From positions 1 to 24,787 of the forward strand of contig JBOGZI010000063.1 in the NCBI GenBank assembly GCA_050697275.1: DNA of 24,787 nt, given 5' to 3'. How positions within the stretch are numbered: the first letter of the stretch is position 1; the number at the start of each line of letters is the position of its first letter. Under the pieces are notes generated by a model. The model saw only the letters and a program-made list of their open reading frames with translations. It ran no database searches and was not told the DNA's origin. Of this stretch, positions 7,991-14,730 are shown piece after piece. Made by a program: the position numbers and the translations under genes. The stretch comes from JBOGZI01 sp050697275. GTDB lineage: Bacteria > Actinomycetota > Thermoleophilia > Solirubrobacterales > 70-9.

Positions 7991-9579
7991 GCGCCGCTCC
8001 CCAGCAGGTAGCGGAGGAAGGCGTTCGCCTGCCGAATCGAGGCGCGGTCCCCGCCCTGGCCGCCGGGCCGCTCCTGCCCGTCGGTCTCCTCGTACTCAGG
8101 CTCGGCCGGTGGCGACCCCAGCGGCGGCACCAGCTGGTCGATCGGTGGAATCTGCTGGACCTGCGGCGGCACCGGCGCGGCCTGCGGCGAGTATTCGATC
8201 CCGCCGGTCCTCTTCTTGGCCTTCTTCGCCTTGCGGGCCTTTCGCCCCTTTTTCTTCTTCTTCTTCTTCTTCTTCTTCTTCTGCTTCGGAGTGGCGATCG
8301 GCTCGAGGAAGATCGCCTCGCACCCGGAGAAGACGGCGGGCTGGTAGTCCTGGCACTGGGTCACCTGCAGCACCGCGCGCTGGAAGTGACCGAAGGAGTC
8401 GAAGCCGTTGATGTTGCCGACGGTGTTGTAGATGAACTCCATCAGGTACTTGAAGCCATCCGTGCGAGCGAAGGTGTCGAGCAGGGCCGAGGCGTCCTGG
8501 GCGGTGGGGCCGGTGCGCTGCCCGACCACGTTGAGCTGCTGCAGCACGGGGTTCGCGGCGACCAGCTTGGGGCCGGCGGACTGCGCGGCGTCGCCGAGCG
8601 TGTCGAAGGCCGGAATCGCCAGGCCGGCGAAGGGCTTCAGCTTCACCGTCGCCTTGCTGATGTGCTTGGCGGAGGTGTTGAGGTCGGTCGCGAGCGGCAC
8701 CCCCTGGTCGGTGAAGTCCCTCAGCTTCGCCATCGTCAGTCGAACCTGCCGCAGGGTGCGCGGGAACTTCTGCAGACCCTCCTCGAGGTCGGCCCCCCGC
8801 TCGGCGGTCGCCTGCCCGGCGATCGCCGCGTTGCGGAGGAAGCCGGTGATGCTGGCGCGATTGCGGGCGAGCGGCTCGAGCACGGTGTCGCCGTTGGAGG
8901 CGAGGCTGGCGAGCTGGCGATTCTGGAGGGCGAGGATCTTGAGCACCCGGTTGGTCTCGCGCAGCGCCGGGTTCGCCCGGTCGATCACCTCACCGAGGTC
9001 CTCACCGCGCGCCGCCAGGCCGGCGCCGAGGTCGTTGAGGATGATCCGGAACCGGTCGCGGTAGGGAGCGCGCTGGATGTTCTGAATCAGGTCGATGTCG
9101 ACGCTCTTGCCGTTGTTCTCGAGCGGCAGCAGGCGCTGGCCCTCGCCCGGCTCGCCGTCGGGGATCTCCTCGAGCTCGGGCGGCGGCGGTGAGCCGGGCG
9201 CGCGCGGCTGGGTCGGGTTGCAGTCGATGAACTTCTCGCCGATCAGCGATTGCGGCCGGATGATGCAGCTGGCGTCCTCGCGGAAGTCCTTGAAGCCGTC
9301 GTCCTCGATCTTCATCACGACCACGGCCTTGCCCGGGACCGGGTGCGGCCCGCCCTCGAGGCTGGCGATCTCCTCGTCGTTGGTAACGTCGACCGACTCC
9401 ACCACCCCGACCGCGGCCCCCGCCACCCGGACCTCCTCGTCCTCGACGATGAAGGCGCCGTTGTCGAAGATGCCGCGAACCCGGTAGTCCCCGCCGCTGC
9501 CGGCTCCGATCGCGCCGGGGATCACGATCAGCAGCGCGACGACGAGCACCGCTCCGGCTATCGCGAGGACCCGCCTCAT
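7987..9579 (-). CDS. Divergent MCE-family protein with internal poly-Lys tract, second gene
   Basis: 530 residues from the ATG at 9579 (MRRVLAIAGAVLVV), which overlaps the upstream stop by 4 nt; longer in-frame extensions are ignored. The membrane helix starts almost at the N-terminus (4-24). The MCE domain (about 31-150) is recognisable (YRVRGIFDNGAFIVEDEEVR, then VAGAAVGVVESVDV and SLIGEKFIDC) but carries a long Pro/Glu-rich loop after IDCNPTQ and a Cys pair flanking SLIGEKF. The helical region runs to about 400. Then come eleven Lys in a row, a basic RKARKAKKAKKR segment, and about 85 more residues that are Pro/Gln- then Gly/Asp-rich, ending RQANAFLRYLLGSGA. It is the most divergent of the six. 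Predicted role: subunit of the MCE assembly. Confidence 0.88.
   Translation of the reverse strand: MRRVLAIAGAVLVVALLIVIPGAIGAGSGGDYRVRGIFDNGAFIVEDEEVRVAGAAVGVVESVDVTNDEEIASLEGGPHPVPGKAVVVMKIEDDGFKDFREDASCIIRPQSLIGEKFIDCNPTQPRAPGSPPPPELEEIPDGEPGEGQRLLPLENNGKSVDIDLIQNIQRAPYRDRFRIILNDLGAGLAARGEDLGEVIDRANPALRETNRVLKILALQNRQLASLASNGDTVLEPLARNRASITGFLRNAAIAGQATAERGADLEEGLQKFPRTLRQVRLTMAKLRDFTDQGVPLATDLNTSAKHISKATVKLKPFAGLAIPAFDTLGDAAQSAGPKLVAANPVLQQLNVVGQRTGPTAQDASALLDTFARTDGFKYLMEFIYNTVGNINGFDSFGHFQRAVLQVTQCQDYQPAVFSGCEAIFLEPIATPKQKKKKKKKKKKKGRKARKAKKAKKRTGGIEYSPQAAPVPPQVQQIPPIDQLVPPLGSPPAEPEYEETDGQERPGGQGGDRASIRQANAFLRYLLGSGA
8248..8280 (-). repeat. AAG trinucleotide tract encoding eleven lysines
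   Basis: Eleven consecutive Lys codons (AAG apart from one AAA) lie inside the second mce gene, upstream of a further basic stretch. It is the longest simple-sequence run seen in the window and a candidate for length variation between strains. Confidence 0.85.
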
Positions 9580-11036
9580 GGGCCGAGGGGGAGGTCGGTT
9601 GCGGTGCAGTCGCCCGGCGGGGCGGGGCTGCTCAGCCCGCTGCCGGGCCAGGCGGGAGCGACGAACGGATTCGAGGCGTCGGTGGCGGGCTGGATAATGC
9701 CGCCCGGGCAGCGGTGGAAGACCTTCCGGTTGGCGCCACCGAAGGGCCCGTAGTCGGTGAAGGTCTGGTTGGCGGGGATCGGGTTGAGGTTGCCCGTCGC
9801 AGCGGGACACTCTGGCGAGGCGGAGGCGCCGCCGTCGTAGCAGAACACCCCGAGCCCGGCGGGCTCCACCCGCGCGTAGTGGCCGTCGGCGTCGTAGTAG
9901 GCGGTGACCTGTCCCAGCCTCGAGACCGCGCCGAGCAGATCCGGCGTGTAGGCGCGCAGGAAGCGGAGGTTGTCGTTGGAGTCGATCATCGCCTGGACCG
10001 AGGGCGGGATCGACCGGGCGCCGGCGCTCTGCACGGCCGGCAGCTTGGCGAAGGCGTCGGCGAGGTCGTTGTTCTTGCCCCTCAGGTTGACCGCGCGCCG
10101 CAGGTCCCGGAAGACCGGACGGGACCTGAGCAGCACCGGCTTCAGCTGCCGCAGGAAGGGAGCGAGGTTCTTGGTGTTGTCGCGGAGGGCGGCGACGAAG
10201 GGATCGAGGTCGTCGAGCGCGCCCCGCAGGTTGAAGAAGGTCGTGTTCGCCTGCCGCAGCGCCGGCGGCAGCGCCACCAGGGTGCGGTCAAGGGCCTCGT
10301 TCTGGGAGGCGATCGCCCCGAGGGCCTCGTTGGTGTTCGAGGTCAGCGCCGAGAGGTCGTCGCGGCGCTCGGCGACCGCGCTGACCACGTTGGCGCCGTT
10401 GACCAGGAAGTCCGCCAGCACCCGCTCGTCGCGAACCAGCTCCTGCAGCAGCCTGTCGGTGGCGACCAGGGAGGGGCTGAGGTACTTGTAGGTCTCGTTC
10501 GCCTCCTCGGCCCGGCCGGCATAGATCGTGGCGGAGCCCTGGATGATGTCCTGGAGCCCCTTGCGCTCGGGCTTGCGGAGCGTGTTGAACAGCTGGTCGA
10601 GGTCGACCGGGCTGGTCGTGTCGACCTGCCGGATCACCGAGCTGTCCGCCAGCTCGGGGGCGTTGTCAGGTCCCGGCTGGATCGAGATGTAGCGGTTGGC
10701 GATCCCGGAGAGGGAGGTCGCCCGGATGACCGCCTCCGAGCCCTCGTGCAGGGGTCGGTCGACGCTGATCTTGACCTCGGCCTGCCCGTCGTCGTTGAGC
10801 TTGATCTCGTCGACCGTGCCGACCGGGACGCCGCCGATCAACACCTGGTTCCCGCTGACGAGCTGGCCGCCCGTCTCCATCAGCAGCCGGTACTGGGTCC
10901 CGCCGCCCCCGCTGAAGAGGAGCAGATAGATGATCGCGATCAGGACCAGGATCAGCGCCCCGATCGCCGCCACGCGCCCGAACCCGCCCCCTGAGCGAAC
11001 CGCCTGGGGCGAAGTGGCTTCAGCGTCCGGGGTCAC
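9576..11036 (-). CDS. MCE-family protein, first gene of operon
   Basis: First of the six mce genes, 486 residues from a GTG at 11036 (VTPDAEAT). A GGTGG motif 6 nt upstream supports this start; a GTG at 11054 is possible and adds six residues. A short cytoplasmic segment precedes a membrane helix (about residues 20-42) and the MCE domain (about 46-130: YRLLMETGGQLVSGNQVL, then IGGVPVGTVDEI and LSGIANRYISIQPG). A helical region follows to about 370. The C-terminal domain holds four Cys (FCYDGG, PECP, HRCPG, GDCTA), suggesting disulfides outside the cell. In mycobacterial mce operons two yrbE permease genes precede the first mce gene. Here the 250 nt upstream hold only non-coding sequence and then a tRNA terminator, so no permease is linked. 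Confidence 0.9.
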   Translation of the reverse strand: MTPDAEATSPQAVRSGGGFGRVAAIGALILVLIAIIYLLLFSGGGGTQYRLLMETGGQLVSGNQVLIGGVPVGTVDEIKLNDDGQAEVKISVDRPLHEGSEAVIRATSLSGIANRYISIQPGPDNAPELADSSVIRQVDTTSPVDLDQLFNTLRKPERKGLQDIIQGSATIYAGRAEEANETYKYLSPSLVATDRLLQELVRDERVLADFLVNGANVVSAVAERRDDLSALTSNTNEALGAIASQNEALDRTLVALPPALRQANTTFFNLRGALDDLDPFVAALRDNTKNLAPFLRQLKPVLLRSRPVFRDLRRAVNLRGKNNDLADAFAKLPAVQSAGARSIPPSVQAMIDSNDNLRFLRAYTPDLLGAVSRLGQVTAYYDADGHYARVEPAGLGVFCYDGGASASPECPAATGNLNPIPANQTFTDYGPFGGANRKVFHRCPGGIIQPATDASNPFVAPAWPGSGLSSPAPPGDCTATDLPLGP

Positions 11037-11171
11037 CGGCGCCCACCCCAGCACCCCGAAGTACGGTGACGGTCCCTCAGAACACCCTTTCCGGTCCGGC
11101 TCTTACGGTCCCTGGTCGAAGCTGCTCCTCTCCTCGCGCGATCCTATCCAAGCCCCCGGTGGCCGCATGGG

Positions 11172-11199
11172 TAATTAGCCGTACATTCCGGGCGGTTAA
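11172..11199 (-). promoter_or_regulatory. Candidate promoter for the mce operon
   Basis: On the minus strand TTAACC and TAATTA are separated by 16 nt, in an AT-richer patch of an otherwise GC-rich gap, about 135 nt upstream of the first mce start. The match to a sigma-70-like consensus is moderate and the leader would be long, so this is tentative. Confidence 0.3.
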
Positions 11200-11274
11200 C
11201 GGGCCCTTAATCGGCCTCTTTCTGCCCGCTTCGCCGCTTCCCTGCCGCCGGATCGGATCGGTCCCCGAGAACGG

Positions 11275-11300
11275 AAAGAGCCCCGCCGAGGGCGAGGCTC
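11275..11300 (-). terminator. Terminator of tRNA-Glu
   Basis: Inverted repeat GAGCC-x-CGCC / GGCG-x-GGCTC (nine pairs with one mismatch, short loop), followed on the minus strand by TTTCCGTT. It begins 8 nt past the 3' end of the tRNA-Glu gene, as expected of an intrinsic terminator. Confidence 0.65.
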
Positions 11301-11307
11301 CGAGAGG

Positions 11308-11380
11308 CACCGCTACCGGGATTCGAACCCGGGTTTCCGGACTGAGAATCCGGCGTCCTAGTCCCCTAGACGATAGCGGC
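11308..11380 (-). tRNA. tRNA-Glu (anticodon CTC)
   Basis: A 73-nt cloverleaf on the minus strand. The acceptor stem GCCGCTA pairs with TAGCGGT (one G-T at the first pair). The anticodon arm is CCGGA-TTCTCAG-TCCGG, giving anticodon CTC, which reads GAG. The T-arm is CCGGG-TTCGAAT-CCCGG. The discriminator is G and no CCA is encoded. A terminator hairpin follows directly. The gene diverges from the tRNA-Leu gene 225 nt away; the gap between them contains nothing else I can support. Confidence 0.95.
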
Positions 11381-11564
11381 GCGGGTGCTGTCCAACGGCG
11401 GCGTTTGTGGCCGCCGGTCTGATCCTGGGCAGTGTAGCCAAGCGTCTTCTGCCCTTCGACGGGCCGGACCAATCCCCCGGGATGGCACTGACCGTCGGCC
11501 GTTCCATCCGGTTCGAGCGCCACCATACGAACGTAGGTTCGACGCCATGAACCGGGGCAGGAGG

Positions 11565-11593
11565 TCGAGATGAGCTGCGGCGGGCTGTACATT
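11565..11593 (+). promoter_or_regulatory. Candidate promoter of tRNA-Leu
   Basis: TCGAGA and TACATT, each matching 4 of 6 consensus positions, are separated by 17 nt. The -10 element ends 12 nt before the mature tRNA 5' end, which would leave a leader of only a few nucleotides, a good placement for a tRNA promoter. Confidence 0.4.
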
Positions 11594-11605
11594 TCGGGCT
11601 ACCAC

Positions 11606-11688
11606 GCGGCTGTGGAGGAACGGCAGACTCGCGTGCTTCAGGAGCACGTGTCCGAGAGGACGTGTGGGTTCGAATCCCACCAGCCGCA
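11606..11688 (+). tRNA. tRNA-Leu (anticodon CAG)
   Basis: An 83-nt class II cloverleaf. The acceptor stem GCGGCTG pairs with CAGCCGC. The anticodon arm is CGTGC-TTCAGGA-GCACG, giving anticodon CAG, which reads CUG. A long variable arm (TGTCC-GAGA-GGACG) is present, as expected of tRNA-Leu. The T-arm is GTGGG-TTCGAAT-CCCAC. The discriminator is A and no CCA is encoded. A broken HTH/LAGLIDADG-like gene begins within a few bases of its 3' end. Confidence 0.95.
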
Positions 11689-11690
11689 CT

Positions 11691-12304
11691 CTTAGGGACG
11701 CTGAGACGCACAGTCGGGAGATCGTCACCGAGGCTCTGAGGCTTCGGGACGAGGAGGGATTCGGCGCTCGGCGGGTCGCTCGTCGGCTCGGGATCCCTCC
11801 GGGCACGGTGCGCGACTGGCACGCCGGCAAGTTGCCTCGCCACTCTCGCACAACGACCCGCGACGGAGATCCCATTCCCGACGCCTGCCCCGTCTGCAAC
11901 CAGGCCGTGCATCAGTACGACGCCCTCCCGAGCTCCTATGTCTATCTGCTTGGCCTCTACCTCGGCGACGGATCCATCTCGAGCCACCCACGCAGATCTG
12001 GCTGGCTGATTGGCAGCAGCAGCTCGCCGAGCGCTGGCCCCAGGCCCTTCTTCGCGGCATGATCCAGTCAGACGGCTGCCGGTTCGCGAACAACCGCGGC
12101 AAGTCGGATTCGTGGTCGGCTCCGCGTTACTCGTTCGGAAACGTCTCCACGGACATCACAAGCATCTTCTGCACGGCCTGCGATCTGCTCGGACTGCGCT
12201 GGACCGCGGCGTTCCCGAAGGACGAGCGGAAGGCGGTGACGATCTACGTCTCGCGGAAGGACGACGTCGCGACGATGGACGGGTTCATCGGGCCGAAGCG
12301 CTGA
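11691..12304 (+). pseudogene. Broken HTH / LAGLIDADG-like gene next to tRNA-Leu
   Basis: Two conserved parts sit in different frames. The first (to about 11985) encodes a helix-turn-helix (ARRVARRLGIPPGTVRDWHAG), a CPVC half zinc-knuckle and SYVYLLGLYLGDGSIS, which resembles a LAGLIDADG motif. Its frame then ends in low-complexity sequence. The second, one frame away (about 11987-12304), encodes IWLADWQQQLAERWPQALLR, then GMIQSDGCRF, PRYSFGNVSTDI, FCTACDLLGLRW and a terminal FIGPKR. From memory, intact actinobacterial homologs carry both parts in one frame with several dozen residues between them, so a frameshift plus internal deletion is likely. No ordinary start codon follows the tRNA: the nearest in-frame GTG (11664) lies inside its T-arm. 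Codons here are less strictly G/C-ending than in neighbours (GCT, CGT, TCT, CTT occur), which may mean foreign origin. A sequencing error could explain the frameshift but not the missing segment. Confidence 0.7.
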
Positions 12305-12412
12305 TCCGCGGCGTGACCTGGCGCTCTAGGAATGATTGCAGCCCTCTGACCCGGTTGAGGGTTGGCGGAGGACTCTCGAGGTGCGATCGAGGGTAGGAGG
12401 CCGGCGCCGGGC

Positions 12413-13222
12413 TCAGCCCGGGACGGGCTCGGCCGGCTCGGCCATATCTTCGATCCGCTCGACTGGAGCGGGGGTCCCGAGCGCGAAGCCCTGCGCCTGA
12501 TCGACCCCGAGCTCCTCGAGGGTCTGCAGGGTGGCGACGTCCTCCACCTTCTCCGCCACCGTCAGCTGCTCGAACTCCGCGGCGAGCCGGACGATCGCCC
12601 GCACCACCTCGCAGCTCGCCCGGTCATGGAGCAGGTCCCCGGTCAGCTCGCCGTCGATCTTCAGGTAGCTGATCGGCAGGTCGCGGACGAAGGTGAGCCG
12701 GTGGTCGCCCCGTCCGAAGTCGTCGAGCGCCAGCCCGCAGCCGAGCTCGCGCACCGCCCAGGCGAACTCGCGGCTCGCGCCCTGGTCGCGAACCAGCTGG
12801 GCCTCCCTCACCTCGAACACGATGCCGCCGGGCAGCACCCCCTCGGAGGCGAGCCGCGCGCGGACGAACTCCGGGAACTCGCCGTTGATCGAGTGGTCGG
12901 AGACGTTCACGTTCACCCTCCACCCGTTTCCGGCCAGGCCCGCCGCCGCCCTGACGACCCAGCGGTCCACCTCCCGGATCGGCCCGTATGCCTCGATCAG
13001 GTCGAGGAACTCGCCGGCGCCGATCACGCGGCCGTTCTCGCGCATCCGCAGCAGCAGCTCGTGGCGGATGACGCGGCCGTTGGAGAGCTCGAAGATGGGC
13101 TGGGCATAGAGGGAGAAGCCGCCGCCGTAGAGGGCGTCGCGGATACGGCGCAACCGCTCCAGGTCGGGCAGCTCGACCTCCTTTTCTCGCTGCTTGGTCA
13201 CGGGCTTCTGCACCCCAAGCAT
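12413..13222 (-). CDS. Stand-alone EAL-domain protein (c-di-GMP phosphodiesterase-like)
   Basis: 269 residues from the ATG at 13222; a TTG at 13246 would add eight. The protein is soluble, with no membrane helix and no GGDEF or sensor domain: an N-terminal charged stretch (1-35) and one EAL domain (about 36-250). The signature is HELLLR (E55-L-L) instead of E-A-L. Residues aligning with the metal- and substrate-binding set are nevertheless present: E55, N106 (NVNVS), E137 (FEVRE), D167-D168 (DDFGRG), K188 (LKID), E224 (AEKVE) and Q244 (QGF). By family knowledge such domains hydrolyse c-di-GMP to pGpG. Retention of the full set argues for catalysis, whereas the E-L-L motif and AEKVE in place of AEGVE are unusual. 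It could instead be a c-di-GMP receptor. No sensory partner is adjacent; the gene stands alone between the pseudogene and the FAD oxidoreductase. Confidence 0.85.
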   Translation of the reverse strand: MLGVQKPVTKQREKEVELPDLERLRRIRDALYGGGFSLYAQPIFELSNGRVIRHELLLRMRENGRVIGAGEFLDLIEAYGPIREVDRWVVRAAAGLAGNGWRVNVNVSDHSINGEFPEFVRARLASEGVLPGGIVFEVREAQLVRDQGASREFAWAVRELGCGLALDDFGRGDHRLTFVRDLPISYLKIDGELTGDLLHDRASCEVVRAIVRLAAEFEQLTVAEKVEDVATLQTLEELGVDQAQGFALGTPAPVERIEDMAEPAEPVPG

Positions 13223-13311
13223 CGCGGGCCCCGTGAGCGGCCGCAAGAGGAGGAACTACGCCCGGCGATCGGGGGGAACTACTGACTGGCCGCCCCGATC
13301 GCTGCCGCCGC

Positions 13312-14730
13312 TCAGCGGCCCTCGAGGTGCCGCAGCGCCGAGCGGGCGGCGTTGTAGCCGTTCATGCCGTGCACGCCGGCCCCCGGGGGGGTGGCGGCCG
13401 AGCAGATGACGACGCCAGGGATGCCGGTCCGGTAGGGATCGATCGCGACTCGGGGCCTGAACAGCACCTGCACGGGAGTGTTGGCGCCGGTGATGATGTC
13501 GCCGCCGAGGTAGTTGGAGTTGTAGGCGGCCAGGTCGGCGGGGGCCCGCACGGAGGTGGCGGTGATCCGCTCGCGGAAGCCGGGGGCGAAGCGCTCGATC
13601 TGGTCGAGGATCGCATCGGTCGCGTCCCGGTCGTAGCCGCTCGGCACGTGGGCATAGGACCAGACCGGATGGAGGTCGCCGCTGGAGCGTTCCGGGTCCG
13701 CCAGGTACTGCTGGCCGACCAGGACGAAGGGGCGCTCCGGCATGCGACCGCGATTGACCTCCCGCTCCGCCTCCACCACCTCCTCGAAGCTCCCCGCCGC
13801 GTGGACCGTCCCCGCCCTGCGGCAGGCCTCGTTCGTCCACGGCACCCCTCCCTCCACGGCGAGGTCGAGCTTGAAGGCACCCGGTCCGTGGCGGTAGCGA
13901 CGGTAGGCGCGGGCGATCCGTGCCGGGAGGCGCTCGGCGGCGATCTCGGCCACCGCCCGGGGCGCCAGGTCGAACGCCACCACATCGGCCTCGGACAGCT
14001 CCGCCAGCGAGCCGACCCGGCGGCCGGTCTCGATCCTGCCCCCGTGCTCCTTGAGGGCCGAGGCGAGGGCGTCCGTGATCGCCCCCGATCCCCCCCTGGC
14101 CACCGCCCACCCGTAGCGGTGACCCGCCGCGATCAGGGCGCAGCCGACCGCCGAGCTCATCAGCCGGTTGAGCGGGCTGATCGCATGGGCGGCGACGCCG
14201 CCGAACAGGGCTCGGGCCCGCGGACCTTCCCAGCTGCGAGCGAGGAGCGTCGCCGGCGCCGCGGCCGGGAGGCCGAAGCGGGCGAGTCGCAGGGGATGCC
14301 TCGGCAGGTGGACGACCGGGCGCATCAGATCCTCGTTGAGGGAGTCGAGGTGCCGCGAGGAGGAGCCGAACAGCCGCCGCCAGGAGCCCCCGTCCTCCCC
14401 CAGCCCGGCGGCCGTCCGCTCGATCGACTTCAGCATCACCCCGGCGGTGCCGTCGTCGAGCGGGTGGGCGAGGTCCACCTCCGGCCAGCGCCACTCGAGC
14501 CCGTGCCGCTCGAGGCCCAGGGAGTTGAGAAAGGGAGAGCCGACCGCCATCGGGTGGGTGGCAGAGCACTCGTCGTGGAGCAGTCCGGGCAGGGTCAGCT
14601 CGCCGGTCCGGGCCCCGCCGCCGATCCGCTCGGCCGCCTCGAGCACCGTGACCGAGACCCCCTCGCGGGCGAGGGCGGCCGCGCAGGCGAGCCCGTTCGG
14701 GCCGGAGCCGACGACGATCGCGTCGCTCAA
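13312..14730 (-). CDS. FAD-dependent oxidoreductase, phytoene desaturase / PYROXD2-like
   Basis: 472 residues. It begins with a Rossmann FAD motif: AIVVGSGPNGLACAAALA (G8-x-G10-x-x-G13), then VTVLEAAERIGGGART with the ribose-binding E31. It ends with a C-terminal FAD element (GIPGVVICSAATPPGAGVHG, then MNGYNAA), typical of the CrtI/PYROXD2 branch of amine-oxidase-like flavoproteins. Length and architecture match that branch. Substrate is unknown; members desaturate, isomerise or oxidise carotenoids and other hydrophobic compounds. The start is TTG at 14730, whose bases overlap the stop of the upstream DUF3556 gene (TTGA). The two are therefore probably translationally coupled and may act on the same lipid-like substrate at the membrane. 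No carotenoid synthesis gene is nearby, so a carotenoid role is not supported. Confidence 0.88.
   Translation of the reverse strand: MSDAIVVGSGPNGLACAAALAREGVSVTVLEAAERIGGGARTGELTLPGLLHDECSATHPMAVGSPFLNSLGLERHGLEWRWPEVDLAHPLDDGTAGVMLKSIERTAAGLGEDGGSWRRLFGSSSRHLDSLNEDLMRPVVHLPRHPLRLARFGLPAAAPATLLARSWEGPRARALFGGVAAHAISPLNRLMSSAVGCALIAAGHRYGWAVARGGSGAITDALASALKEHGGRIETGRRVGSLAELSEADVVAFDLAPRAVAEIAAERLPARIARAYRRYRHGPGAFKLDLAVEGGVPWTNEACRRAGTVHAAGSFEEVVEAEREVNRGRMPERPFVLVGQQYLADPERSSGDLHPVWSYAHVPSGYDRDATDAILDQIERFAPGFRERITATSVRAPADLAAYNSNYLGGDIITGANTPVQVLFRPRVAIDPYRTGIPGVVICSAATPPGAGVHGMNGYNAARSALRHLEGR

Noticed and set aside
11196..11210. Near-palindrome TTAACGGGCCCTTAA as an operator
   Set aside because: Symmetry is broken by one base and there is no second copy; it overlaps the candidate mce promoter, so it could matter, but the evidence is too thin.
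11431..11460. Possible promoter of tRNA-Glu (TACACT with a weak upstream box on the minus strand)
   Set aside because: The -10 lies about 50 nt from the tRNA 5' end and the -35 match is poor; not strong enough to list.
11385..11573. Small plus-strand open frame between the two tRNA genes
   Set aside because: No ribosome site, no recognisable protein feature, and it starts next to the tRNA-Glu 5' end.
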